A stretch of 64,000 nucleotides of DNA from Klebsiella quasivariicola (lineage in GTDB: Bacteria; Pseudomonadota; Gammaproteobacteria; Enterobacterales; Enterobacteriaceae), in assembly GCF_002269255.1 (NCBI RefSeq), contig NZ_CP022823.1:2728001-2792000 (forward strand). Reading direction: 5' to 3'. Both the position numbers and the translations under genes were made by a program. This document shows positions 27,138 to 36,419 of this stretch, in pieces; position 1 is the stretch's first letter; each line of letters starts with the position of its first letter. Below the pieces are notes generated by a model that saw only the letters and a program-made list of their open reading frames with translations, made no database searches and was not told the DNA's origin.

Positions 27138-27977
27138 ATGCAACAACTCGATGAACGACTGAAAGGGCAATACGCCTCGCTGTCGCCGCAGGAGCAGCGG
27201 GTGGCGGATTTCATCTTCGACCATTTTGATGACCTGATAAGTTACAACAGCGCCGAGCTGGCGCAGCTGAGCGGCGTGTCGAAAGCCACCGTCAGCCGCC
27301 TGTTTAAGCGCCTCGGTTATGACAAATATAAGGACATGCGCGATGAACTGCGCACCCTGCGCCAGAGCGGGATGCCGCTCACTGACCAGCGCGACGCGGT
27401 GCAGGGTAACACGCTGCTGGCGCGCCATTATAAGCAGGAGATGGCGAACCTTACCCAATGGGTCAACGCCCTCGACGCGGGGCAGTTCGCCGAGGCGCTG
27501 ACGGCGATGGTGGCCGCGCGCCGCATTGTGGTGATAGGCATGCGTAACGCCTATCCGGCGGCGCTGCACCTGCGCCAGCAGCTGCTGCAGGCCCGCGGCC
27601 AGGTGCTGGTGCTGCCCCAGCCGGGCCAGAGCCTTAGCGAAGAGCTGGTCGATCTGACCGCTGATGATCTGGTGGTGATGATGGCGTTTCGCCGCCGGCC
27701 GCGAATAGTCCGCCCGCTGCTGCAGCAGCTGCAGCGCGATGGGGTACCGGTCCTGTTACTGTGCGAGCCGCAGGCCCACAGCCTGTTTCCGCTCTCCCGC
27801 TGGCAGCTTTGCGCGCCACTGGACAGCGTCTCGGCTTACGACAGCTATGCCTCGGTCAACAGCCTGATCAATCTGCTGGCTAATGCCTTTCTCCATGAAA
27901 CGCTCGACAGCGGGCGTCCGCGGATCCACGACATCGCCACGCTTTATCAGCAGATGGATGAGCTGGAACAACGCTGA
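27138..27977 (+). CDS. hpxU: MurR/RpiR-family regulator
   Basis: This 279-residue regulator has the RpiR helix-turn-helix (LAQLSGVSKATVSRLFKRLGY, residues about 37-57) and a SIS sugar-isomerase-like ligand domain (residues about 115-250). It lies between the divergent hpxW and the codirectional hpxF operon and most likely tunes one or both with a pathway intermediate. hpxU as a name for this regulator is from memory of the Klebsiella literature. Confidence 0.85.
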   Translation: MQQLDERLKGQYASLSPQEQRVADFIFDHFDDLISYNSAELAQLSGVSKATVSRLFKRLGYDKYKDMRDELRTLRQSGMPLTDQRDAVQGNTLLARHYKQEMANLTQWVNALDAGQFAEALTAMVAARRIVVIGMRNAYPAALHLRQQLLQARGQVLVLPQPGQSLSEELVDLTADDLVVMMAFRRRPRIVRPLLQQLQRDGVPVLLLCEPQAHSLFPLSRWQLCAPLDSVSAYDSYASVNSLINLLANAFLHETLDSGRPRIHDIATLYQQMDELEQR

Positions 27978-27998
27978 TGGGGCGCCAGCGTGGTGCTA

Positions 27999-28015
27999 TG
28001 CATTATTTTGGTGCG
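27999..28015 (+). promoter_or_regulatory. NtrC-like enhancer site upstream of hpxF
   Basis: TGCATTATTTTGGTGCG matches the dyad NtrC consensus (TGCAC...GGTGCA) in most informative positions. It lies about 110 bp upstream of the sigma-54 promoter, a usual enhancer distance. Confidence 0.55.
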
Positions 28016-28122
28016 TAAAATTCCACGTTTGGCGCTCTCTTTATCGATCCTCTGCGCGCTGAATGCCCGTCTTATCTCGCTTTTAACCTTATCCCCCTCT
28101 AAAACCACGCATCGTCCGTGTC

Positions 28123-28138
28123 TGGCACATTAGTTGCA
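28123..28138 (+). promoter_or_regulatory. sigma-54 promoter of hpxFGHIJK
   Basis: TGGCAC, five bases, TTGCA is a near-perfect -24/-12 RpoN promoter. It lies about 52 bp upstream of the hpxF start. Confidence 0.85.
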
Positions 28139-28190
28139 GAAACAGGTTCAAAGAATCTTTTGTTTCATGCTAACGTAACGGGTAAACACC

Positions 28191-28976
28191 ATGAAAAAAC
28201 TGTTGATCGCGCTGGCCGGGGCCGCTTGTCTCCTTTCGTCTGTTTCTGCCGCGCGGGCGGACCAGCTCCAGGATATTGAAAAACGCGGCGTCATTCGCAT
28301 TGCCGTACCGCAGGATTTTCCGCCGTTCGGCTCGGTGGGCACCGACCTGCAGCCGCAGGGGTATGACATCGATATGGCGCGCTACCTGGCGAAATCGATG
28401 AAGCTCAAGCTGCAGCTGGTCCCGGTGACCAGCGCCAACCGCGTGCCGTATCTGCAGACCGATAAGGTGGACCTGGTGATCTCCAGCCTCGGCAAGAACG
28501 CCGAGCGCGAGAAAGTGATCGACTTCAGCCGCGCCTATGCGCCGTTCTTCCTCGGCGTGTTTGGCCCGAAAGGGGCGGAGCTGAAGGACGCGGCCGCGCT
28601 GAGTGGTAAAAGCATCGGTGTAACCCGCGGGGCGGTGGAAGATATGGTGCTGACCAGCGTGGCGCCGCAGGCAGCGCAGATTAAGCGCTACGAGGATAAT
28701 AACACCACGCTGTCGGCTTACCTGTCCGGTCAGGTGCAGTATGTCGCGACCGGCAATCTGGTGGTGGCGGCCATCTCCCGGCAGAACGCCGACAAAGCGC
28801 CGGTGCCGAGCTTTATGCTGAAGGACTCGCCATGCTTTATCGGTCTGAAAAAGAACGAACCGGCGCTGAAGGCGAAAGTGGATACCCTGATCGAGGAGGG
28901 CATTAAGGACGGCACCCTCAACGGTCTGTCCGAGAAGTGGCTGAAAGCGCCGCTGCCTGCCAGCCTCGGCGCGTAA
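28191..28976 (+). CDS. hpxF: ABC transporter periplasmic binding protein
   Basis: A 261-residue family-3 solute-binding protein of the polar amino-acid type. It has a clear signal peptide (MKKLLIALAGAACLLSSVSA) and the family motif DIDMARYLAKSM. It is first in the operon with two permeases and an ATPase. The genetic context with allantoate and ureidoglycine enzymes suggests it captures a ureide or related nitrogen compound rather than an amino acid, but the ligand is not proven by sequence. Confidence 0.88.
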   Translation: MKKLLIALAGAACLLSSVSAARADQLQDIEKRGVIRIAVPQDFPPFGSVGTDLQPQGYDIDMARYLAKSMKLKLQLVPVTSANRVPYLQTDKVDLVISSLGKNAEREKVIDFSRAYAPFFLGVFGPKGAELKDAAALSGKSIGVTRGAVEDMVLTSVAPQAAQIKRYEDNNTTLSAYLSGQVQYVATGNLVVAAISRQNADKAPVPSFMLKDSPCFIGLKKNEPALKAKVDTLIEEGIKDGTLNGLSEKWLKAPLPASLGA

Positions 28977-28985
28977 GGTCTGTTA

Positions 28986-29651
28986 ATGACGGAGCAACTT
29001 CATTTCTCTGAGCTCTGGCCGCACTGGCCGGAGCTGCTGGCCGGCCTGTGGGTGACGGTGCAGTTGACGGTGCTGGCGACGATCGGCGGCCTGGCGATCG
29101 GCATCCTCGGGGCGGCGATCCGCAGCGGGCGCCCGGGCGTCCTCAGCCGGGTATGGGGCGGATATGTGGAAATTATCCGTAACACGCCGTTTGTGGTGCA
29201 GCTCTTCTTTATCGTCTTTGGTTTACCGAACCTGGGACTGAAGATGACCGCCGGTGAAGCGGCGCTGCTGGCGATGGTTGTTAACCTCGGCGCCTACAGC
29301 ACCGAGATCGTCCGCGCCGGCATTCAGGTGACGCCGAAGGGCCAGTGGGAAGCCGGTCGCGTGCTCGGGCTTAGCCGGACGCAAACCTTCGTTCGCGTCG
29401 TATTGCCCCCGGCGCTGCAGCGGATTTACCCGGCGCTGGTCAGCCAGTGCATCATCGTGATGCTCGGCTCGTCAGTGGTGTCGCAGGTCTCCTATGAGGA
29501 GCTGACCTTCGCCGCCAACCTGATTCAGTCGCGGACTTTTTTGAGCTTTGAGGTCTATCTGGTGACCACCGGGATCTACTTAGCGTTATCGATAGCGATG
29601 CGCCAGCTGCTGATGGCGGCGGGGCGTAAATGGCTGGGGGTGCAGGCCTGA
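28986..29651 (+). CDS. hpxG: ABC transporter permease 1
   Basis: A 221-residue HisM/GlnP-type inner-membrane permease. The ATPase-coupling EAA loop is seen as KGQWEAGRVLGLSRTQTF. It starts 9 bp after hpxF, and its stop overlaps the next permease start (TGATG). It probably forms a heterodimeric channel with HpxH. Confidence 0.9.
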   Translation: MTEQLHFSELWPHWPELLAGLWVTVQLTVLATIGGLAIGILGAAIRSGRPGVLSRVWGGYVEIIRNTPFVVQLFFIVFGLPNLGLKMTAGEAALLAMVVNLGAYSTEIVRAGIQVTPKGQWEAGRVLGLSRTQTFVRVVLPPALQRIYPALVSQCIIVMLGSSVVSQVSYEELTFAANLIQSRTFLSFEVYLVTTGIYLALSIAMRQLLMAAGRKWLGVQA

Positions 29652-30307
29652 TGACCACTTTTACTGACTGGGACATTATCCGCAACCTGCTGCTGGCCGG
29701 TCGCTGGACGGTGCTGCTGTCGCTGGTCGCGTTCACCGGCGGGGCGCTGGTGACCTTACCGTTACTGCTGCTGCGCCTCACCGGCGGACGCCAGGTGAAA
29801 CGGCTGATCCGCGGCTACATCGAGCTGTTTCAGGGGACGCCGCTGCTGATGCAGCTGTTTCTGGCATTCTTTGGCGTGGCGCTGTTCGGCGTCGACGTCT
29901 CGGCGTGGACCGCCGCCTCGGTCGCTCTGACGCTCTATACCAGCGCCTTTCTGCTGGATATCTGGTTCGGCAGCATTCGCGCGCTGCCGAAAGGCCAGTG
30001 GGAGGCCTCGCGCTGTCTCGGGCTGAGCTTCGGCCAGACCCTGTACCGGGTGGTGGCGCCGCAGGCGCTGCGCATTGCCATCGCGCCGACCGTCGGGTTT
30101 GCTGTACAGGTGATCAAAGGGACGGCGCTGGCATCGATTATTGGCTTTGTGGAGCTGACCAAGGCGGGGACGATGCTGACCAACGTCACCTACCAGCCGT
30201 TTAAAGTGTTTGCCCTGGTGGCGCTGGGCTATTTCATTCTGTGCTATCCGCTGTCCCGCTACAGCCGCTATCTGGAGAACAAATTCAATGCCTCTCATCA
30301 CCATTAA
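29651..30307 (+). CDS. hpxH: ABC transporter permease 2
   Basis: A 218-residue second permease of the polar amino-acid family, with the EAA loop KGQWEASRCLGLSFGQTL. The ATG at 29651 overlapping the hpxG stop is preferred to the frame start inside hpxG. Its 3' end overlaps the ATPase gene by 20 bp, so translation is coupled. Confidence 0.9.
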   Translation: MTTFTDWDIIRNLLLAGRWTVLLSLVAFTGGALVTLPLLLLRLTGGRQVKRLIRGYIELFQGTPLLMQLFLAFFGVALFGVDVSAWTAASVALTLYTSAFLLDIWFGSIRALPKGQWEASRCLGLSFGQTLYRVVAPQALRIAIAPTVGFAVQVIKGTALASIIGFVELTKAGTMLTNVTYQPFKVFALVALGYFILCYPLSRYSRYLENKFNASHHH

Positions 30308-31025
30308 TCAGATGCAGAAGTACTACGGCGACAACCATGTGCTGAAGGGCGTCGATCTGGATATCGACATGGGGGAAGTGATCTCGATCATCGGCCGCAG
30401 CGGCTCGGGTAAAAGCACGCTGTTGCGCTGCATCAATGGTCTGGAGGGCTACCAGGAGGGGAGCATCAAGCTCGGGGGCATGACCATCACCGACCGCGAT
30501 TCCCAGGCCCGGGAGATCAGCCGCTCCATCGGCATGGTGTTCCAGAACTTTAACCTGTTCCCGCACATGACGGCGCTGGAGAACGTCATGCTGGCCCCGC
30601 GGCGGGTGCTGAAGAAGTCTCAGGCCGAATGCCGGGAGCTGGCGCAGCGGATGCTGGAGAAGGTCGGTCTTGGCGATCGTCTGGATTACTATCCGGCCAA
30701 CCTCTCCGGCGGCCAGCAGCAGCGCGTGGCCATTGCCCGGGCGCTGGCCATGTCGCCGAAAGTTTTACTCTGTGACGAAATCACCTCGGCACTCGACCCG
30801 GAGCTGGTGGGGGAAGTGCTGAAGGTGCTGGAGCAACTGGCGGCGGAAGGTATGACGCTGATCCTCGTCACCCATGAAATGAATTTTGCCCGCGAAGTGG
30901 GCGACCGCGTGGTGTTTATGCATCAGGGGCGCGTCTGGGAGCAGGGCGACAGCAAAACGCTGTTCGCCAGCCCGCAGACCAGCGAACTGAAACAGTTTAT
31001 CTCCTCGGTGCGCGGTCTTAACTAA
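30288..31025 (+). CDS. hpxI: ABC transporter ATP-binding protein
   Basis: A 245-residue GlnQ-type ATPase. The Walker A (GRSGSGKSTLL), signature (LSGGQQQRVAIARAL) and Walker B (VLLCDEITSALDPE) are all intact, with the H-loop in LVTHEMNFA. The start at 30288 overlaps the permease end; the longer open frame lies inside hpxH. It powers the HpxFGH importer. Confidence 0.93.
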   Translation: MPLITINQMQKYYGDNHVLKGVDLDIDMGEVISIIGRSGSGKSTLLRCINGLEGYQEGSIKLGGMTITDRDSQAREISRSIGMVFQNFNLFPHMTALENVMLAPRRVLKKSQAECRELAQRMLEKVGLGDRLDYYPANLSGGQQQRVAIARALAMSPKVLLCDEITSALDPELVGEVLKVLEQLAAEGMTLILVTHEMNFAREVGDRVVFMHQGRVWEQGDSKTLFASPQTSELKQFISSVRGLN

Positions 31026-31040
31026 CGTAAGGAATGGCAG

Positions 31041-32282
31041 ATGGATATCACTCAGTTTTCGCAAATTAACCCGCCGCAGCGCCTGCTGATGGGGCCGGGG
31101 CCGATCAATGCCGACCCGCGCGTGCTGCGCGCCATGGCGAGCCAGCTGGTTGGCCAGTACGATCCGGCGATGACCCACTATATGAATGAAGTCATGGCGC
31201 TTTACCGCGGCGTGTTTCGCACCGAAAACCGCTGGACGATGCTGGTCGACGGCACTTCGCGCGCCGGGATCGAAGCGATTCTGGTGTCGGCTATCCGTCC
31301 GGGTGACAAAGTACTGGTGCCGGTGTTCGGCCGGTTTGGTCATCTGCTGTGCGAGATCGCGCGTCGCTGCCGGGCAGAGGTGCACACCATCGAGGTGCCG
31401 TGGGGCGAGGTCTTTACGCCGGATCAGGTTGAGGACGCGATCAAGCGCGTGCGCCCGCGCCTGCTGCTCACCGTGCAGGGCGATACTTCCACCACCATGC
31501 TGCAGCCGCTGGCAGAGCTGGGGGAGATTTGCCGTCGTCACGATGTGCTGTTCTATACCGACGCCACCGCGTCGCTCGGCGGCAACCCGCTGGAAACCGA
31601 TGCCTGGCAGCTGGATGCCGTGTCCGCCGGGATGCAGAAGTGCCTGGGCGGTCCTTCCGGCACCTCGCCCATCACCCTCAGCCCGCGGATGGAAGAGGTC
31701 ATCCGCCGCCGCCGCTGCATTGAGCAGGGGATCCGCACCGATGCGCATCACGACGGGGTCGACGAGATGATCTACTCCAACTATTTCGATCTCGGCATGG
31801 TGATGGATTACTGGGGGCCGGAGCGCCTCAACCACCATACCGAAGCGACCTCGGCGCTGTTCGCCGCCCGGGAATGTGCGCGACTGATCCTCCAGGAGGG
31901 ACTCGACAACGGCATCGCCCGCCACAAACTGCACGGCGATGCGCTGCTGAAGGGCGTCCAGGCGATGGGGCTCGAGACCTTTGGCGACCTGCGGCACAAA
32001 ATGAATAACGTGCTGGGGGTGGTGATCCCCAACGGGGTCAACGGCGATCAGGTACGCAAGCTGATGCTGGACGATTTCGGCATTGAAATTGGCACCTCGT
32101 TTGGCCCGCTGCACGGTAAAGTCTGGCGCATTGGCACCATGGGCTATAACGCGCGTAAAGACTGCGTGATGCAAACGCTCAGCGCGCTGGAAGCGGTCCT
32201 GAACTACCTCAGGTTCTCTACCACTCAGGGCGCGGCGATGCAGGCGGCCTGGGATCACTACCGCACCGAGGCCACCCTATGA
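31041..32282 (+). CDS. hpxJ: (S)-ureidoglycine-glyoxylate aminotransferase
   Basis: Converts ureidoglycine plus glyoxylate to oxalurate plus glycine. This 413-residue class-V PLP aminotransferase resembles PucG and alanine-glyoxylate aminotransferases (LLMGPGPINADPRVLRAM at the N-terminus). The PLP lysine is Lys200 in SAGMQKCLGGPSG. Its product, oxalurate, feeds the hpxWXYZ branch encoded divergently upstream. It overlaps hpxK by 4 bp. Confidence 0.92.
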   Translation: MDITQFSQINPPQRLLMGPGPINADPRVLRAMASQLVGQYDPAMTHYMNEVMALYRGVFRTENRWTMLVDGTSRAGIEAILVSAIRPGDKVLVPVFGRFGHLLCEIARRCRAEVHTIEVPWGEVFTPDQVEDAIKRVRPRLLLTVQGDTSTTMLQPLAELGEICRRHDVLFYTDATASLGGNPLETDAWQLDAVSAGMQKCLGGPSGTSPITLSPRMEEVIRRRRCIEQGIRTDAHHDGVDEMIYSNYFDLGMVMDYWGPERLNHHTEATSALFAARECARLILQEGLDNGIARHKLHGDALLKGVQAMGLETFGDLRHKMNNVLGVVIPNGVNGDQVRKLMLDDFGIEIGTSFGPLHGKVWRIGTMGYNARKDCVMQTLSALEAVLNYLRFSTTQGAAMQAAWDHYRTEATL

Positions 32283-33538
32283 GTGACACAGTCCGCCAGC
32301 AGGCGGAGAGAGAAGCGGCGGCCAGCCGGGTGATGGCCCGCGCCGATCGGCTGGCCACCCTCAGCGAAACCGCTGATGCCCTGACCCGGGTCTATCTGTC
32401 ACCCGAGCATCTGCAGGCCAACCAGCTGGTGGGCCAGTGGATGCAGGCTGCCGGCATGATGGTGTGGCAGGACAGCGTCGGCAATATCTGCGGACGCTAT
32501 GAAGGGCAACAGGAGGGGGCGCCGGCGGTGCTGCTGGGTTCTCATCTTGATACCGTGCGCAACGCCGGACGCTACGACGGCATGCTCGGCGTGCTGGCGG
32601 CGATTGAGGTGGTCCAGCGTCTGCACCAGCAGGGGCGACGGCTGGCAAAGGCAATCGAGATCGTCGGCTTTGGCGATGAAGAGGGTACCCGCTTTGGCAT
32701 CACCCTGCTCGGCAGCCGCGGCGTCACCGGCACCTGGCCTGAAAGCTGGCTGTCACAGTGCGATGCTGATGGAGTGAGCGTCGCCCAGGCGCTGGTGAAT
32801 GCCGGACTCGATCCGGCGCGGATCGGCCACGCCGCCCGTCACCCGCGGGATATCGCCGCCTATCTGGAGCTGCATATCGAGCAGGGGCCGTGCCTGGAGC
32901 AGGCGGGGCTGGCGCTCGGTGTGGTGGAGGCAATTAACGGCGCCCGACGGCTGAACTGCCGCTTTACCGGCGAAGCTGGCCATGCCGGCACGGTGCCGAT
33001 GCTCCATCGCAAGGACGCCCTCGCCGCGGCGGCGGAATGGATGGTGCAGGTGGAGAACCTGACCCGGCAGCGCGGCGGTAACCTGGTGGCGACGGTCGGC
33101 ACCCTGCGCTGTGCGCCGGGCGCGGTAAACGTGATACCGGGCGAGGTGCAGCTGACGCTGGATATTCGCGGCCCGCAGGATGCGCCGCTGACGGCGCTGC
33201 TGGATGAGCTACTGGCGCAGGCGCAGGCCATTGCCGGGCGTCGCCAGCTGCGTTTCGCCGCCGAGGAGTATTATCGCATCGCCGCCACCGCCTGCGACAG
33301 TCACCTGCAGGCGGTGCTGGGCGAGGCGGTAGCGGCGGTGCAGGGGCGTTCGCTGACGCTGCCGAGCGGCGCAGGGCATGACGCCATCGCCATCGCCGAG
33401 CGCTGGCCATCGGCCATGCTGTTTGTGCGCTGCCTGGGGGGCGTCAGCCATCACCCGGCGGAGTCGGTCACCGCCGCCGACGTCGGGCTGGCTATCGACG
33501 CGTTCTCCCGGGCGGTAGAGAAGGTGGCCGACGCCTGA
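32279..33538 (+). CDS. hpxK: allantoate amidohydrolase
   Basis: Hydrolyses allantoate, yielding ureidoglycine, carbon dioxide and ammonia. It is a 419-residue M20-family metal-dependent hydrolase (AllC-like). The metal/catalytic motifs are visible: GSHLDTVRNAGRYDG, FGDEEGTRFG, and LHIEQGPCLE. It is the last gene of hpxFGHIJK. The substrate comes from HpxB (allantoinase) and the product goes to HpxJ. Confidence 0.93.
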   Translation: MSDTVRQQAEREAAASRVMARADRLATLSETADALTRVYLSPEHLQANQLVGQWMQAAGMMVWQDSVGNICGRYEGQQEGAPAVLLGSHLDTVRNAGRYDGMLGVLAAIEVVQRLHQQGRRLAKAIEIVGFGDEEGTRFGITLLGSRGVTGTWPESWLSQCDADGVSVAQALVNAGLDPARIGHAARHPRDIAAYLELHIEQGPCLEQAGLALGVVEAINGARRLNCRFTGEAGHAGTVPMLHRKDALAAAAEWMVQVENLTRQRGGNLVATVGTLRCAPGAVNVIPGEVQLTLDIRGPQDAPLTALLDELLAQAQAIAGRRQLRFAAEEYYRIAATACDSHLQAVLGEAVAAVQGRSLTLPSGAGHDAIAIAERWPSAMLFVRCLGGVSHHPAESVTAADVGLAIDAFSRAVEKVADA

Positions 33539-33546
33539 TCGCGCCG

Positions 33547-33569
33547 GCTGGCGGCTTCACACCGCCAGC
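33547..33569. terminator. possible bidirectional hairpin after hpxK
   Basis: GCTGGCGG and CCGCCAGC form an 8-bp stem with a 7-bp loop between convergent genes, overlapping the stop of the flavoprotein gene. There is no T-run, so its function as a terminator is uncertain. Confidence 0.35.
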
Positions 33570-34534
33570 TGGTTGACCACTTCGGCGACGGAGGCGATGG
33601 TACGGATGTTGCCGATCCCCGCGCCCACCGAGATATACCCCTCATCGGTATTTCCCTCCAGCATGCCCAGCCGCATCCCGCGCAGGCCGCCCATCGCCTG
33701 GGCCAGCTCGGCGTTTGAGGCGCCGGCACGATCCATGGCCACCAGTTTGTCGCTCAGTTTGCCGGGCAGGGCGCGATAGTAGTCCGGCAGGGTGCGGAAC
33801 AGGCGCAGATCCAGACCGTTGGCGGCCACAATTTTCGCTTTCACCGAGTCGGGAACCCGGCTTTCGATGGTGCTGATAAATACCGAGCCGGCGAAGACCC
33901 CTTCCGCACCGAGGGCGTGGACGGCGCGCGCGCCCCGGGCGTCGGTGATCCCTCCGGCGGCCATCACCGGAACCCGCTGTACCGCGTCAACGATCAGCGG
34001 GACGATGGTGAAGGTTCCGAGGGCAGTGGCCGGCAGCGTACCACCTTCGTCAAAGCCGGTGGCGACGATAATGTCCGCTCCGGCCTGCTCCGCACGGCGG
34101 CTGTTCTCCGGCGTTGGGTTGATATCGCGATAGATGATGGTGATCCCGGCGGCTTTCAGCTCATCAAACAGCGCCGGTTTTAATGAACCATCGCCGTAGC
34201 CGGTGTAGACCACCACCTTAACCCCTTCCTCTTTGATCACCGGCAGGATCGCCGGCGTCCAGATGTCGTTTTCCGCCGTCGGGATCAGGTTGACGCCAAA
34301 GGGTTTCTCGGTCAGCTGTTTGGTTTTGCGGATCTCTTCGCGCATTTTCTCTGCGGTGGCCTCCGGAGTGGAAACGGCGGTTGCCGCCGTCAGCCCGGCG
34401 TTTGGACCCAGCACGCCAAGCCCACCGGCGTTGCCGACAGCCGCCACCAGACGCGCATCGGTCAGCCAGGAGAGCGGCCCCTGGACCACCGGTTTTTCAA
34501 TACCCAGAATGCGGGCGACGCGGTTAGATTGCAT
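33557..34534 (-). CDS. nitronate monooxygenase-like flavoprotein
   Basis: A 325-residue FMN-binding TIM-barrel protein of the 2-nitropropane dioxygenase/FabK superfamily. The N-terminus (GIEKPVVQGPLSWLTDARLVAAV) and the conserved GTLPATALGTFTIVPLIVDA and PVMAAGGITDARG blocks bind flavin phosphate. FabK-type enoyl reductases are not expected here, so nitronate or related oxidation is the better guess. It is divergent from a LysR regulator, 168 bp apart, that probably controls it. Confidence 0.85.
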   Translation of the reverse strand: MQSNRVARILGIEKPVVQGPLSWLTDARLVAAVGNAGGLGVLGPNAGLTAATAVSTPEATAEKMREEIRKTKQLTEKPFGVNLIPTAENDIWTPAILPVIKEEGVKVVVYTGYGDGSLKPALFDELKAAGITIIYRDINPTPENSRRAEQAGADIIVATGFDEGGTLPATALGTFTIVPLIVDAVQRVPVMAAGGITDARGARAVHALGAEGVFAGSVFISTIESRVPDSVKAKIVAANGLDLRLFRTLPDYYRALPGKLSDKLVAMDRAGASNAELAQAMGGLRGMRLGMLEGNTDEGYISVGAGIGNIRTIASVAEVVNQLAV

Positions 34535-34702
34535 GATATTTTTCCTTGTATGTTAATAAGTTATAAATTTCTTCGCCCCAGCGATGCGGCAATGAGGGCA
34601 GTGTAGGCGTCTTTATTGTTTTAAAAAATGAGCAAAAACTTTCATCACTATTATTAAATTAGTAATAATGTGCACTGATGAAGAGGTGGGAGGCGGGCCA
34701 TC

Positions 34703-35614
34703 ATGCAAATGAATCTGTTTGAAAATATTAAAATTTTTATTGAAATCGTCGATGCCGGCAGCTTTGCCCAGGCGGCGGAAAATTTGCAGATCCACCGACC
34801 GGCGGTGACCAAAGCGCTGCAGCAACTGGAGCAGGAGAGCGGGGTCCGGCTGCTGCAGCGCACCACCCGGCGTCTGTATCTCACGCCGGAGGGGGAAGAG
34901 TTTTATCGCCGCAGCAAACCATTGCTCTCCCAGGCCGACGATCTGCTGGAGTCGTTCGCGCCGGACCGGCCGATCCGCGGTCAGCTGCGCGTTGATATGC
35001 CGATCGCCTTTGCCCGGCTGCTGGTGATCCCGCATCTGCCGGAGTTTTATCAGACCCATCCGGAGGTGGAGATTGTCCTCAGCAGCTCCGACGTACGCCG
35101 GGATATGCTGCGCGATGGTCTGGATTGCCTGCTGCGGGTGGGGGATCTTGAGGATGGCGACTATGTGGCGCGTTCGCTGGGGGAGGTGGCGTTAACCACC
35201 TGCGCCAGTCCGGGCTATCTGGCGCGCTATGGAGCGCCCGCGACGCTGGAGGACCTGCAGTCGCATCTGGCGGTGAACTGGGTGAACAGCAGCAGCCGGC
35301 AGATTATGCCCTGGCGATTCCAGACCGCGGAGGGCATCAGGCAGATCGCCATCCCCGGTAAACTGGTGCTGGACAACTCTGAAGTCTTTACTGCCGCCGG
35401 GCTGGCGGGGCTGGGGATGCTGCAGGGGATGCGTTTCTTTTTGCAACCTTATATCGACAGTGGACAGCTGGTGGAAATTCTGCCCGATTTCCCGGCGCCG
35501 CGGCGACCGTTGTCGCTGCTCTATCCGCACCGGCATCTGTCGCATAAGGTGCGGGTCTTTGCCGACTGGCTGCAGGGGCTGGTAGCGACGCTGGATCGAT
35601 CGGTGTCGGCTTGA
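34703..35614 (+). CDS. LysR-family regulator
   Basis: A 303-residue LysR protein with the usual N-terminal winged helix (GSFAQAAENLQIHRPAVTKALQQLE) and a C-terminal substrate-binding-like domain. It belongs to the YafC/DmlR-like subgroup by pattern (LQRTTRRLYLTPEGEEFY). It is transcribed away from the nitronate monooxygenase-like gene and is the natural candidate to regulate it. Confidence 0.9.
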   Translation: MQMNLFENIKIFIEIVDAGSFAQAAENLQIHRPAVTKALQQLEQESGVRLLQRTTRRLYLTPEGEEFYRRSKPLLSQADDLLESFAPDRPIRGQLRVDMPIAFARLLVIPHLPEFYQTHPEVEIVLSSSDVRRDMLRDGLDCLLRVGDLEDGDYVARSLGEVALTTCASPGYLARYGAPATLEDLQSHLAVNWVNSSSRQIMPWRFQTAEGIRQIAIPGKLVLDNSEVFTAAGLAGLGMLQGMRFFLQPYIDSGQLVEILPDFPAPRRPLSLLYPHRHLSHKVRVFADWLQGLVATLDRSVSA

Positions 35615-35708
35615 CTCTGCCGACTGAGCGATTATATATAAAATGTGAATGCTATTAAGGCAATGAATCACAAAGCTGGATAACGACTTAACCTGTAAGG
35701 GAATGCTG

Positions 35709-36191
35709 ATGAAACTCTGGAATAAAACACTGCTTGCTTCCGCCCTGTGTCTGACCCTGTTTGGCTGCGACGATGCGTCGAAAGTGGATAACAAACTGGA
35801 TAAGGCCAAAGATAATGCGGAGCAGATGAAGGATGCCGCGGCGGACAAAGCGCAGGCGATTAAACAGGATGCGGATAAGCAAATCGATACGCTGAAAAGC
35901 CAGGCTGACGCCGAGGCCGACCGCCTGAAGGATCAGGCCAGCGCCATCAAGGCGGAGGCGGACAAGAAAGCGGATGCCATCGCCCAGCAGGCGAAAGCCC
36001 AGGCCGATGCCGTGAAGCAGAACGCAAAGCAGGAAAGTGACCGCATAGTCAAAGAGGCGGGTCAGATCAAAGACAACGCCATCGGCGACGCCAATCAGCT
36101 CTCGGCGGAGGCGGCGAGTAAAACCAAGGCTATCCAGGACAGTATCGCGGCGGACAAACAGAACACCACGCCACCGCCCGCCCAGCAGTAA
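35709..36191 (+). CDS. coiled-coil lipoprotein, unknown function
   Basis: A 160-residue predicted lipoprotein. A signal peptide ends in a lipobox (LTLFGC), with Cys lipidation and Asp-Asp following, which suggests inner-membrane retention. The rest is a highly charged Ala/Lys/Asp-rich heptad-like repeat (DKAQAIKQDADKQIDTLK pattern) predicted to form a long coiled coil. I take the ATG at 35709, spaced correctly from AAGG, over the one at 35703. An envelope-spacer or stress role is possible but unproven. Confidence 0.75.
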   Translation: MKLWNKTLLASALCLTLFGCDDASKVDNKLDKAKDNAEQMKDAAADKAQAIKQDADKQIDTLKSQADAEADRLKDQASAIKAEADKKADAIAQQAKAQADAVKQNAKQESDRIVKEAGQIKDNAIGDANQLSAEAASKTKAIQDSIAADKQNTTPPPAQQ

Positions 36192-36201
36192 CTCGCGGTG
36201 T

Positions 36202-36223
36202 TTTCCGGGCTGCCGCCCGGAAA
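36202..36223 (+). terminator. hairpin after the lipoprotein gene
   Basis: TTTCCGGGC and GCCCGGAAA form a perfect 9-bp stem with a TGCC loop, 10 bp after the stop codon. No long T-run follows, but the position suits a terminator or mRNA-stabilising structure. Confidence 0.55.
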
Positions 36224-36246
36224 TATAGGGGGCGGAGCCGGATAGA

Positions 36247-36353
36247 TTGCCCGGCGGCGCTGCGCTTGCACAGGCCTACGCAGGGGGCCGATTGGCTGCG
36301 CAATGACCGGGTATCATCCTTTTGTAGGCCGGGCAAGGCGCCGCCGCCCGGCA
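36247..36353. repeat. REP/BIME-type inverted repeat pair
   Basis: Two oppositely oriented REP-like units are seen: TGCCCGGCGGCGCTGCGC...GGCCTAC (36247-36280) and GTAGGCCGGGCAAGGCGCCG...CCCGGCA (36323-36353). Their GGCCTAC/GTAGGCC ends and GCCCGGCGGC cores are those of enterobacterial extragenic palindromes. Confidence 0.75.
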
Positions 36354-36419
36354 CATGGACCGCAATAACATCCTGCTCAGGGGTATCTTACGATACCCCT
36401 TTTTTATGCTCGCCGGGGA

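Noticed and set aside
30765..32258. 497-residue minus-strand open frame
   Set aside because: It is antisense to hpxI/hpxJ, which have clear catalytic motifs; no domain was recognised.
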